A stretch of DNA of 33,645 nt from an uncultured Ruaniaceae bacterium. Lineage in GTDB: Bacteria > Actinomycetota > Actinomycetes > Actinomycetales > Beutenbergiaceae. The stretch lies in NCBI GenBank assembly GCA_938004115.1, contig CALKWS010000315.1, positions 1 through 33,645 of the forward strand, in the 5' to 3' direction. The notes under the pieces were generated by a model. The model made no database searches. It was not told where the DNA came from and was given only the letters and a program-made list of their open reading frames with translations. The translations under genes and the position numbers were made by a program. Positions 24,911 to 31,916 of this stretch are shown in pieces (the first letter of the stretch is position 1; every line of letters starts with the position of its first letter).

Positions 24911-25360
24911 GTGCACACCGTGATGGTCCTCAACGGACCGAACCTGTCCCGGCTGGGCTCCCGCGAGCCCGACATCTACGGCACGTGGGACGCCGGCCGG
25001 CTGGAACGCGAGGTCGGCCGATGGGCGTCCGCACTGGACATGCAGGCGCGGTGGCGGCAGAGCGACGACGAGGCGCAGATGGTCCGCTGGCTGCACCAGG
25101 CCGCGGACGACCGGGTCGATGTGATCCTCAACCCGGCGGCCTTCACCCACTACTCCTACGCGTTGCGCGACGCCGCCACCCAGGTCACCGACGCCGGTGC
25201 CCGGCTGATCGAGGTACATCTGTCCAACCCGGCGGCGCGGGAGGTGTTCCGCCACACCAGCGTCATCGCCGGGGTGGCGACCGGCACCATCGCCGGGTTC
25301 GGCGCGGACTCCTACCGGTTGGCGCTCCATGCCCTGCAACAGAACAAGTCACAGGACTAG
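24911..25360 (+). CDS. aroQ: Type II 3-dehydroquinate dehydratase
   Basis: 149 residues. Dehydrates 3-dehydroquinate to 3-dehydroshikimate. Conserved sites: LNGPNLSRLGSREPDIYG (catalytic Tyr and Arg), RQSDDEAQ, ILNPAAFTHYSYALRDA (Asn and His), LIEVHLSNPAAREVFRH (His and Arg). The segment usually reading FRHHSY is FRHTSV, a mild divergence that leaves the known catalytic residues in place. GTG at 24911; the internal ATG at 24923 is 4 codons in. It can be read with the operon or from its own leaderless promoter. Confidence 0.94.
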   Translation: MHTVMVLNGPNLSRLGSREPDIYGTWDAGRLEREVGRWASALDMQARWRQSDDEAQMVRWLHQAADDRVDVILNPAAFTHYSYALRDAATQVTDAGARLIEVHLSNPAAREVFRHTSVIAGVATGTIAGFGADSYRLALHALQQNKSQD

Positions 25361-25380
25361 ATTTGCTACAATCAAGCCTG

Positions 25381-25386
25381 TAACCT
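25381..25386 (+). promoter_or_regulatory. -10 box for leaderless satD-like gene
   Basis: TAACCT, then exactly 6 nt, then ATG 25393. The region just upstream is locally AT-rich for this genome (about 25361-25394). No Shine-Dalgarno sequence. A -35 box is not clear. Confidence 0.6.
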
Positions 25387-25392
25387 AGTTCT

Positions 25393-26028
25393 ATGTTCGT
25401 GGTGACCGCAGACCAGGACGCGTCCAGCCGCTCCGGGGAGCAGGTGGAGGCCGTCCTGGCCCACCTGGCCGGCGCGGCGTGGGCCCCGGCGGCGGCCGAG
25501 CAGATGCTGCTGCCGTTCCAACGGACCGTCGGCGATGAGATCCAGGGCGTCTTCGCCGGCGCCGGCGCATGCCTGGACGCGGTCCTGGAGTTGCAGCGGC
25601 AACAACAATGGGCGGTCGGGGTGGGCATCGGCACCGCCACCCTGGCCGACGAGGCGCGTGCCTCCGGCGGTCCGGCATTCGTGCGGGCCCGCACCGCCGT
25701 CGAGCGGGCGCGGAGCAAGGCCGTGACCGTGCCGCTCGCGGTGTGCGCGGACGGCGCGGACGACGGCGAGCAGCACCGTGCCGAGGAGGCTGAGGCGTTG
25801 CTGCAACTGATCGCCGCGGTGGTGCGCCGCAGGTCGAAGGCCGGCTGGGAGGTGGTGGACCGCCTCCGGGCAGGGGCCACCACTCACCGGCAGGTCGCCC
25901 GGGATCTGGGCGTCAGCGCCCAGGCCGTTGGGCAGCGGCTCCGGGTCGCCCTGTGGGCCGAGGAGCGGGCGGTGCACCCCCTGGCGATCCGGCTGCTCAC
26001 CGACCTGGACGCGGGGGCCGGCCCGTGA
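25393..26028 (+). CDS. SatD-family protein with C-terminal helix-turn-helix
   Basis: 211 residues. The N-terminal half resembles SatD: an early Asp-containing strand (TADQDASSRSGEQ), PFQRTVGDEIQGVF, GVGIGTATLADEARASGGPAF, and VERARSK. A helix-turn-helix-like segment near the C-terminus (~residues 165-200: VVDRLRAGATTHRQVARDLG followed by SAQAVGQRLRVA) may bind DNA. SatD was first described in the Streptococcus acid-tolerance sat locus; a biochemical role is not established. The GDEIQG and DxxxSR patterns suggest a nucleotide-cyclase-like fold, which is inference. The stop overlaps the start of the following membrane-protein gene (GTGA). Confidence 0.82.
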   Translation: MFVVTADQDASSRSGEQVEAVLAHLAGAAWAPAAAEQMLLPFQRTVGDEIQGVFAGAGACLDAVLELQRQQQWAVGVGIGTATLADEARASGGPAFVRARTAVERARSKAVTVPLAVCADGADDGEQHRAEEAEALLQLIAAVVRRRSKAGWEVVDRLRAGATTHRQVARDLGVSAQAVGQRLRVALWAEERAVHPLAIRLLTDLDAGAGP

Positions 26029-26465
26029 CGGCGGTCCTGATCGGCGCCGTGGTGGTCCTCGCGCTGGCCCTGTCGGCCGCGGGCGGCTACCCGATCACGG
26101 TGTGGGTGCTGCGGCGTGCCGAACGGGGGGCCGAGGGCACCACCGCCGAAGTCGAGCGTCCCGAGTCCGATCTCGCCGGCGCCGCCTCCGGGCCGCGGCG
26201 ACCGTCCGGGCCGCACCCGGCCCAGGTGCTGCGGGGTGGAACCTGGATCGGCATCCTGGAACGGTTGGCGATCACCGGAGCCATCCTCGCTGCCTACCCA
26301 GCGGCGATCGCGGTGGTGATCGCGGTCAAGGGTCTGGGCCGGTTCCCCGAACTCAGCGCTGCCGGCGGGGTCTCCGAACGATTCATCATCGGCACCCTCA
26401 CCTCCGGGTTGTGGGCGGCGGGGGTGGGGCTGGCCGCCGCCGGCGTGCTGAACGCGATAGGCTAG
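26025..26465 (+). CDS. Short DUF3307-like membrane protein
   Basis: 146 residues from GTG 26025, which overlaps the SatD-like stop. Helix 1 (~3-28) is followed by a hydrophilic Gly/Pro/Glu-rich stretch (~30-68), then two membrane segments: WIGILERLAITGAILAAYPA (~73-92) continuing to VIAVKGLGRF, and ERFIIGTLTSGLWAAGVGL (~118-136). The ERLxI...KxLxRF...IIGTL pattern is what I recall from the C-terminal half of DUF3307 proteins, the usual partner of SatD, which are normally longer (about 240). Here the N-terminal portion seems to be reduced. It probably works at the membrane with the SatD-like protein. Confidence 0.72.
   Translation: MTAVLIGAVVVLALALSAAGGYPITVWVLRRAERGAEGTTAEVERPESDLAGAASGPRRPSGPHPAQVLRGGTWIGILERLAITGAILAAYPAAIAVVIAVKGLGRFPELSAAGGVSERFIIGTLTSGLWAAGVGLAAAGVLNAIG
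26458..26463 (+). promoter_or_regulatory. Candidate -10 box for efp-nusB
   Basis: TAGGCT at the end of the DUF3307-like gene; predicted start near 26470, leaving a ~30-nt leader that includes AAGGA (26489-26493), 6 nt before the efp GTG. Confidence 0.45.
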
Positions 26466-26499
26466 GGCGCTGACTTCCCCGAGCTGAAAAGGACGACGC

Positions 26500-27063
26500 G
26501 TGGCAACGACCAATGACCTGAAGAACGGCATGGTGCTGAAGATCGACGGACAGTTGTGGTCCGTGGTGGAGTTCCAGCACGTCAAGCCGGGCAAGGGCGG
26601 TGCGTTCGTCCGGACCAAACTCAAGAGCGTCCCGGCCGGCAAGACGGTGGCCAAGACGTTCAACGCCGGGGTCAAGGTGGATGTGGCCAACGTCGACAAG
26701 CGGGACATGCAGTACCTGTACGCCGACGGCACCGACTTCGTGTTCATGGACACCAGCGACTACGAGCAGATCAACGTGGCCGCGGACGTGGTGGACGAGG
26801 CCGCCAACTTCATGGTCGAGGGCCAGGACGCGATCGTGGCGCTGCACGAGGGCACCCCGCTGTACGTGGAACTGCCGGCATCGGTGAACCTGACCATCAC
26901 CTACACCGAACCCGGGTTGCAGGGCGACCGGTCCTCGGCGGGCACCAAACCGGCCACGCTGGAGACCGGGTACGAGATCCAGGTCCCGCTGTTCGTGGAC
27001 CAGGACACCAAGGTCAAGGTGGACACCCGCACCGGGGAGTACCTCGGCCGCGTGAGCGACTGA
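26500..27063 (+). CDS. efp: Elongation factor P
   Basis: 187 residues, three beta-barrel domains. Enters the ribosomal E site to relieve stalling at polyproline. The loop lysine is Lys32 in HVKPGKGGAF. Many actinobacterial EF-Ps read PGKGP at this site and work unmodified; here it is PGKGG. The C-terminal signature GxEIQVPLFVxxxxKVKVDTRTGEY is intact. GTG start with a good Shine-Dalgarno site. nusB begins 2 nt after its stop codon. Confidence 0.97.
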   Translation: MATTNDLKNGMVLKIDGQLWSVVEFQHVKPGKGGAFVRTKLKSVPAGKTVAKTFNAGVKVDVANVDKRDMQYLYADGTDFVFMDTSDYEQINVAADVVDEAANFMVEGQDAIVALHEGTPLYVELPASVNLTITYTEPGLQGDRSSAGTKPATLETGYEIQVPLFVDQDTKVKVDTRTGEYLGRVSD

Positions 27064-27064
27064 G

Positions 27065-27523
27065 GTGCGGGCACGCAGCAAAGCCCGCAAACGGGCCGTC
27101 GACGTCCTCTACGAGGCCGATCAGCGCGTCCACCTTCGGGCCGGGCAGGACGGTACGCAGCCCGGCCTCGGTAGCGTCATGGTCGACGTGCTGGCCGACC
27201 GTATCGCCAATCCGGGCACCCAGGCCGCGCTACCGGAGTACACCGTCCAGGTCGTGGAGGGAGTGGCCGAGCACGTCGAGCAGATCGATGAGGCGCTGAG
27301 CACGTTCTCCCAGGGATGGAGCCTGGAGCGCATGCCGGCGGTGGACCGGGCCCTGCTGCGGGCGGCCACCTGGGAGATCCTCTACAACGCCGAGGTCCCC
27401 AACGCCGTGGCGATCGACGAGGCGGTCACGCTGGCCCGGTCGCTGTCCACCGATGAGTCCCCCTCATTCGTCAACGGCCTCCTCGCCCGGATCGCGCAGA
27501 TGGGACCGACCCTGGTCGACTGA
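27065..27523 (+). CDS. nusB: Transcription antitermination factor NusB
   Basis: 152 residues. Binds boxA RNA with NusE (S10) in rRNA antitermination. It is all helical; conserved text includes RARSKARKRAVDVLYEAD, LPEYTVQVVEGVAEHVEQID, LERMPAVDRALLRAATWEIL and PNAVAIDEAVTLARSLSTDE followed by FVNGLLARI. GTG start one base after the efp stop; the pair is co-transcribed, as in many actinobacteria. Its last ~60 nt overlap, in antisense, a candidate small membrane peptide. Confidence 0.95.
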   Translation: MRARSKARKRAVDVLYEADQRVHLRAGQDGTQPGLGSVMVDVLADRIANPGTQAALPEYTVQVVEGVAEHVEQIDEALSTFSQGWSLERMPAVDRALLRAATWEILYNAEVPNAVAIDEAVTLARSLSTDESPSFVNGLLARIAQMGPTLVD

Positions 27524-27622
27524 GCCCGGACCGGGCCCGCGTACCATGCCCCGGCGCAGCACCACGGCGACGACCGGAGCCGCCAGCGCCACCACGGCGA
27601 TCACCACCGACCACGGATTCAT
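27464..27622 (-). CDS. Candidate small single-pass membrane peptide
   Basis: 52 codons on the minus strand, ATG at 27622, TGA at 27464. It begins MNPWSVVIAVVALAAPVVAV, a clean membrane helix followed by a positively charged VLRRG (positive-inside), then a hydrophilic tail. A strong Shine-Dalgarno site, GGAGG (27631-27635 on the minus strand), stands 8 nt before the ATG. TAGCGT at 27680-27685 (minus) could be a -10 box. The last third overlaps the nusB 3' end in antisense. It would be missed by length-filtered gene callers. Homology is not known to me; function unknown. Confidence 0.5.
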   Translation of the reverse strand: MNPWSVVIAVVALAAPVVAVVLRRGMVRGPGPGSVDQGRSHLRDPGEEAVDE

Positions 27623-27679
27623 CCTCGCCACCTCCGTCCACACCGGCGATGCGGTACTCGCAGGGTTGTGGTCACCATC

Positions 27680-27685
27680 ACGCTA
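27680..27685 (-). promoter_or_regulatory. Possible -10 box for the small membrane peptide
   Basis: Minus strand TAGCGT, TANNNT-like, about 58 nt before the candidate start codon at 27622. Weak evidence on its own. Confidence 0.25.
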
Positions 27686-27765
27686 ACCCCGGTTCCGCGC
27701 GCCGGTCTGGGCCCAACGTCCCGTCCACGCCGCCACGGGTGCGCGAACCGCGTCCGGCCGGCCGG

Positions 27766-27771
27766 TAAGGT
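27766..27771 (+). promoter_or_regulatory. -10 box for the pyr operon
   Basis: TAAGGT fits TANNNT. Predicted start near 27778, giving a leader of about 51 nt that contains the PyrR-type hairpin in full. Confidence 0.5.
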
Positions 27772-27786
27772 TGCCAGCGGCACTGA

Positions 27787-27819
27787 TCCTTTAAGCCCGT
27801 CCAGTGAGGCGGGGAAGGA
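27787..27819 (+). promoter_or_regulatory. PyrR-binding hairpin that sequesters the pyrR Shine-Dalgarno site
   Basis: Lower stem TCCTT (27787-27791) pairs with AAGGA (27815-27819); upper stem CCCG (27796-27799) with CGGG (27810-27813). The terminal loop reads UCCAGUGAGG, matching the PyrR recognition core UCCNGNGAGG. AAGGA is part of the pyrR ribosome-binding site GGAAGGAGGG (27813-27822), 7 nt before ATG 27829. There is no terminator or antiterminator after it. This is the translational-repression arrangement described for Mycobacterium pyr, with UMP-bound PyrR stabilising the hairpin. Confidence 0.75.
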
Positions 27820-27828
27820 GGGAGCCAG

Positions 27829-28389
27829 ATGAACTCTGGCAGCCTCGGCACCGAGGTCCTCGGCCCGGAGGAGATCTCCCGGGCACTGACCCGCATCGCA
27901 CACGAGATCCTGGAACGCAACAAGGGCGCCGAGGACGTGATCCTGCTCGGCGTTCCCACCCGGGGGGTCCCGCTGGCGCACCGCCTCGGGCGGCGCATCA
28001 TCCAGGCCGAGCAGGGCCCGCAGGCCACCGCGGACCTGGAGCACCTGGTGGGGACGCTGGACATCACCATGCACCGCGACGACCTGCGCACCAACCCCAC
28101 CCGGGCGCTGACGCCCACGCACCTGCCACCGCGCGGCATCGACGACGCCGTGGTGGTGCTGGTGGATGACGTGCTCTACTCCGGCCGGACCGTCCGGGCC
28201 GCGCTGGACGCCATCTCCGACCTGGGCAGGCCCCGGGCGGTCCAACTGGCCGTGCTGGTGGACCGCGGGCACCGTGAACTGCCGATCCGGGCGGACTTCA
28301 TCGGCAAGAACCTGCCCACCTCCCGGACCGAGCGGGTCAGCGTGCACCTGCAGGAGACGGACGGCCGGGATGCGGTGGTGCTCGCATGA
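27829..28389 (+). CDS. pyrR: Bifunctional pyr operon regulator / uracil phosphoribosyltransferase PyrR
   Basis: 186 residues. Binds UMP and the pyr leader RNA to reduce expression; also has phosphoribosyltransferase activity in the family. PRPP loop VVLVDDVLYSGRTVRAALDA (~residues 108-127). Other family text: LLGVPTRGVPLAHRLGRRI and LDITMHRDD. First gene of pyrR-pyrB-pyrC-carA-carB. The TGA overlaps the pyrB ATG (ATGA). Its own leader carries a PyrR-type binding hairpin, so autoregulation is expected. Confidence 0.96.
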   Translation: MNSGSLGTEVLGPEEISRALTRIAHEILERNKGAEDVILLGVPTRGVPLAHRLGRRIIQAEQGPQATADLEHLVGTLDITMHRDDLRTNPTRALTPTHLPPRGIDDAVVVLVDDVLYSGRTVRAALDAISDLGRPRAVQLAVLVDRGHRELPIRADFIGKNLPTSRTERVSVHLQETDGRDAVVLA

Positions 28390-29369
28390 GGCACCTGCTA
28401 TCCGCCGGCGACCTGAGCCGGGAGGAGGCGATCGACATCCTCGATACCGCCGAGACGATGTCCGCCACCCAGCAACGTCAGATCAAGAAGCTCCCCACCC
28501 TGCGCGGGCTGACCGTCGTCAACCTCTTCCTGGAGGACTCCACCCGCACCCGGATCTCCTTCGAGGCGGCCGCGAAGCGGCTCTCGGCCGACGTCATCAA
28601 CTTCTCCGCCAAGGGCTCCTCGGTCTCCAAGGGAGAGTCGCTGAAGGACACCGCACAGACGCTGGAGGCGATGGGAGCGGACGCCGTGGTGATCCGGCAC
28701 TCCGCCTCCGGCGCCCCGCACCGGCTGGCGCACACCGGCTGGATCGACGCCCCGGTGCTCAACGCCGGGGACGGCTCCCACCAGCACCCCACCCAGGCAC
28801 TGCTGGACGCCTACACGATGCGCCGGCGGCTGCGCGCCGCGGCATCCCGCGGAGCGGATCTACGTGGCCTGCGGGTGGTGATCGTCGGGGACGTGCTGCA
28901 CTCCCGGGTGGCCCGCTCCAACGTGGACCTGCTGCACATCCTCGGTGCCGACGTGCTCCTGGTGGCCCCGCCCACGCTCCTGCCGGTCGGGGTACGCGCC
29001 TGGCCGTGCGAGGTGACCTATGACCTGGACGCGGCGATCGCCTCCCACCAGCCGGACGCGGTGATGATGCTCCGGGTGCAGCGCGAGCGCATGTCGAGCG
29101 AGGCCGGCGGGTTCTTCCCCTCCCCGATGGAGTACGCGCGCCGGTACGGTCTGGACGCCAGCAGGTTGGCCGCGATGCCCGAGCACGCCATCGTCATGCA
29201 CCCCGGGCCGATGAACCGGGGACTGGAGATCAGCGCCGCCGCCGCCGATTCGCACCGGTCCACGATCCGCGAACAGGTCGCCAACGGGGTGGCGGTGCGG
29301 ATGGCAGTGCTCTACCTGCTGTTGGCCGGGCGCAGCGAGTCCCGCCCCGAACTCCCACTGGAGGCATGA
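28386..29369 (+). CDS. pyrB: Aspartate carbamoyltransferase catalytic subunit
   Basis: 327 residues. Joins carbamoyl phosphate and aspartate to make carbamoyl aspartate. Carbamoyl-phosphate loop STRTR (52-56) with FEAAAKRL; Lys82 loop in SVSKGESL; HPTQALLD (134-141); substrate loop HPGPMNRGLEI. No PyrI regulatory subunit gene is in the operon, as in other actinobacteria. Product passes to PyrC encoded 4 nt downstream. Confidence 0.97.
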   Translation: MRHLLSAGDLSREEAIDILDTAETMSATQQRQIKKLPTLRGLTVVNLFLEDSTRTRISFEAAAKRLSADVINFSAKGSSVSKGESLKDTAQTLEAMGADAVVIRHSASGAPHRLAHTGWIDAPVLNAGDGSHQHPTQALLDAYTMRRRLRAAASRGADLRGLRVVIVGDVLHSRVARSNVDLLHILGADVLLVAPPTLLPVGVRAWPCEVTYDLDAAIASHQPDAVMMLRVQRERMSSEAGGFFPSPMEYARRYGLDASRLAAMPEHAIVMHPGPMNRGLEISAAAADSHRSTIREQVANGVAVRMAVLYLLLAGRSESRPELPLEA

Positions 29370-29373
29370 CCAG

Positions 29374-30696
29374 ATGTCGCGGACGTACCTGTTGCAGGGT
29401 CCTGCCCTGCTGGGTGGCCAGGCCACCGACCTGCTCCTGGCCGACGGGGTGATCGCGGCCACCGGCCCGGACGCACGCCGGGCCGCCGGCGCCGGCACCG
29501 AGGTGATCGACGCCGAGGGCCTGATCGCCCTGCCCGGGCTGGTGGACCTGCATACCCACCTGCGCGAACCCGGCCGGGAGGACGCCGAGACCGTGGCCTC
29601 GGGCACCCGGGCCGCGGCGGCCGGCGGATTCACCTGCGTGCACGCGATGGCCAACACCGACCCGGTGGCGGACACCGCCGGGGTGGTGGAGCAGGTGTAC
29701 CACCTGGGGCGGGACGCCGGGTGGGTCGAGGTGCGGCCGGTCGGCGCGGTGACGGTCGGCCTGGGCGGGACCCGGCTGGCCGAACTCGGGGCGATGGCGG
29801 ACTCGGCCGCCGCCGTGCGGGTGTTCTCCGATGACGGTAAGTGCGTGTCGGATCCGCTGCTGATGCGCCGGGCCCTGGAGTACGTCAAGGCGTTCGACGG
29901 CGTGATCGCCCAGCATGCACAGGACCCGCGCCTGACCGCCGGTGCGGTGATGCACGAGGGGCGGATGTCCGCCGATCTCGGGCTGACCGGATGGCCGGCG
30001 GTCGCCGAGGAGGCGATCATCGCCCGCGACGTGCTGCTGGCCGAACACGTCGGGTCCCGGGTGCACATCTGCCACCTGTCCACCGCCGGCGCGGTCGACA
30101 TCGTGCGGTGGGCCAAGGCCCGGGGGATCACGGTCACCGCCGAGGTCACTCCGCACCACCTGCTGCTGACCGACGACCTGCTCGCCGATTACGATCCGGT
30201 CTACAAGGTGAACCCGCCGCTGCGCACCGCGGAGGACGTGGAAGCGGTGCGCGCCGGGCTGGCGGACGGCACGATCGACATCGTCGCCACCGACCACGCA
30301 CCGCACACCCAGGAGGACAAGGACTGTGAGTTCTCGGCCGCCGCGTTCGGCATGACCGGCCTGGAGACCGCGGTCGGCGTGGTGGCGGAGGCGATGATCA
30401 CCCCGCACCAGCATGACTTCGGATGGGCCGACATCGCCCGGGTGATGTCCACCGCACCGGCCCGGATCGGTCGCGTCGGAGGCCAGGGGCAACCCCTGAC
30501 CGCGGGTGCCCCGGCACACCTGACCCTGATCGACCCTGCCGCCCCGACCCCGGTGGACCCCGAAGGGCAGGCCAGCGCGAGCAGGAACACCCCCTACGCG
30601 GGGCGGGTGTTGCCGGCGGCGGTGCGGGCAACCTTCTACGCCGGCCGGCCCACGGTGCTGGACGGTCACCTCCAGGATGAGCGGAGTACGTCATGA
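29374..30696 (+). CDS. pyrC: Dihydroorotase (class I)
   Basis: 440 residues. Zinc amidohydrolase that cyclises carbamoyl aspartate to dihydroorotate. Metal-binding HTHLREPG with His60/His62; SDDGKCVSDP (Asp153/154); HICHLSTAGAV; AEVTPHHLLLTDD; and the catalytic Asp307 in TDHAPH. The GlyPheGlyMet-type specificity segment reads AAFGMTGLETAVGV. Length typical of the Bacillus/actinobacterial type. ATG at 29374; its stop overlaps the carA start (ATGA). Confidence 0.97.
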   Translation: MSRTYLLQGPALLGGQATDLLLADGVIAATGPDARRAAGAGTEVIDAEGLIALPGLVDLHTHLREPGREDAETVASGTRAAAAGGFTCVHAMANTDPVADTAGVVEQVYHLGRDAGWVEVRPVGAVTVGLGGTRLAELGAMADSAAAVRVFSDDGKCVSDPLLMRRALEYVKAFDGVIAQHAQDPRLTAGAVMHEGRMSADLGLTGWPAVAEEAIIARDVLLAEHVGSRVHICHLSTAGAVDIVRWAKARGITVTAEVTPHHLLLTDDLLADYDPVYKVNPPLRTAEDVEAVRAGLADGTIDIVATDHAPHTQEDKDCEFSAAAFGMTGLETAVGVVAEAMITPHQHDFGWADIARVMSTAPARIGRVGGQGQPLTAGAPAHLTLIDPAAPTPVDPEGQASASRNTPYAGRVLPAAVRATFYAGRPTVLDGHLQDERSTS

Positions 30697-31916
30697 GCCC
30701 TTCGGTGCCAACCACCCACCCACTCCTCCCGTACGGCGAGCAGGAGGCGCTGCTGGTGCTGGAGGACGGGACCGTGGCCCGCGGCCGGGCCTACGGCGCC
30801 CGCGGCAGGACGCTGGGGGAGTTGGTCTTCACCACGGGGATGACCGGATACCAGGAGACGCTCACCGACGCCGCCCGCGCCGGACAGATCGTGCTGATGA
30901 CGGCCCCCCATGTGGGCAATGTCGGCCTGAACGGTGAGGATCCGCAGGCCAAGCGGATCTGGGCACGCGGGCTGGTGGTGCGCGATCCGGCCCGGCGGGC
31001 CTCCAGCTGGCGGGCGGACACCGAACTGGCCGACGAACTGCAGGCCCAGGACGTGGTCGGGATCGCCGAGGTGGACACCCGGGCCCTGACCCGCCACCTG
31101 CGCGTGCACGGGGCGATGCGTGCCGGGATCTTCTCCGGCCCGCATCTTCCCGCCGTGCCCGGCCGCCAGGGACTGGCCGACCTGGTCGAGCAGGTACGCG
31201 CAGCCGCGCCGGCGGCCGCGATGGACCTGAGCCAGGTCACCACCCCGGCGGCCCACACGATCGAACCGGACGGAGGGTTCGACCCGCCGGTGGGCACTGT
31301 CGCCGTGGTGGACCTGGGGTCGGCCCGCATGACCGCCCGGCACCTGACCGAACGGGGAGTGCGGGTGCGCGTGCTGCCCGCGGGCACCGGTGCCGAGGAC
31401 CTGCTGGACGCGAAACCTGCCGGCGTGCTGTTCACCGACGGCCCGGGGGACCCGGGAGCGGCGGACCAGGCGGTGGAGGTACTGCGCGCCGTGCTCACCG
31501 CCCGGGTGCCGTTCTTCGGCGTCGGCCTCGGGCACCAACTGCTCGGACGTGCGCTCGGGCTGGCCACCTACAAGTTGAAGGTCGGCCACCACGGCCTGAA
31601 CCACCCGGTGCGGGACCTGCGCACCGGCCGGGTGCACATCACCGCCCACGGCCACGGTTTCGCGGTGGCCGAACCCGGCGGGCAGGGCGCCACCGGCACC
31701 CGCGGCGACGGCCGGTTCGGTGGCGTGCGGGTCTCCCACGTGTCCCTGACCGACGGGGTAGTGGAGGGACTGGAGTGCGCCGACGTCCCGGCCTTCTCCG
31801 TGCAGTTTCACCCCGCGGCCGCCGCCGGCCCGCGCGACGCGGCCGACCTGTTCGACCGGTTCGTGGCGATGATCGCCACCGATGCGGTGGCCCCGGCCGC
31901 CGGTGAGGAAGTCTGA
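30693..31916 (+). CDS. carA: Carbamoyl phosphate synthase small subunit, glutaminase site lost
   Basis: 407 residues, full length, in frame. The normal role is to hydrolyse glutamine and feed ammonia to CarB. The N-terminal domain is well conserved (LVLEDGTVARGRAYGA, FTTGMTGYQETLTD, IAEVDTRALTRHLR). In the C-terminal glutaminase domain, FGVGLGHQLLGRALG has Gly278 (codon GGC at 31524-31526) where the family has the nucleophile Cys (Cys269 in E. coli). FSVQFHPAAAAGP keeps His373 but has Ala375 for the triad Glu (Glu355). ITAHGHGFAV has Gly320 for the glutamine-contacting Asn (Asn311), and SNGPGDP reads TDGPGDP. The fold is otherwise intact (GDPGAADQ, YKLKVGHHGLNHPV). Prediction: no glutaminase activity, with the subunit kept for structure or for activation of an ammonia-using CarB. 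TGATG overlap with carB. Confidence 0.93.
   Translation: MSPSVPTTHPLLPYGEQEALLVLEDGTVARGRAYGARGRTLGELVFTTGMTGYQETLTDAARAGQIVLMTAPHVGNVGLNGEDPQAKRIWARGLVVRDPARRASSWRADTELADELQAQDVVGIAEVDTRALTRHLRVHGAMRAGIFSGPHLPAVPGRQGLADLVEQVRAAAPAAAMDLSQVTTPAAHTIEPDGGFDPPVGTVAVVDLGSARMTARHLTERGVRVRVLPAGTGAEDLLDAKPAGVLFTDGPGDPGAADQAVEVLRAVLTARVPFFGVGLGHQLLGRALGLATYKLKVGHHGLNHPVRDLRTGRVHITAHGHGFAVAEPGGQGATGTRGDGRFGGVRVSHVSLTDGVVEGLECADVPAFSVQFHPAAAAGPRDAADLFDRFVAMIATDAVAPAAGEEV

Noticed and set aside
24911..25360. AroQ as a second enzyme with a lost active site
   Set aside because: FRHTSV departs from the common FRHHSY, but Tyr, Asn, both His and the Arg known to be needed are present.
25361..25394. AT-richer patch as a sign of horizontal transfer
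   Set aside because: It is only about 34 nt long and is explained by a promoter; the flanking genes have the same GC-rich codon use as the rest.
27453..27686. 77-codon plus-strand ORF after nusB
   Set aside because: Ser/Thr/Arg-rich antisense image of the candidate minus-strand membrane peptide; no ribosome-binding site.
30693..30850. Gly in TTGMTGYQE of CarA where E. coli has Ser47
   Set aside because: Mycobacterial CarA also has Gly here and is presumed active, so it is not part of the loss of glutaminase function.
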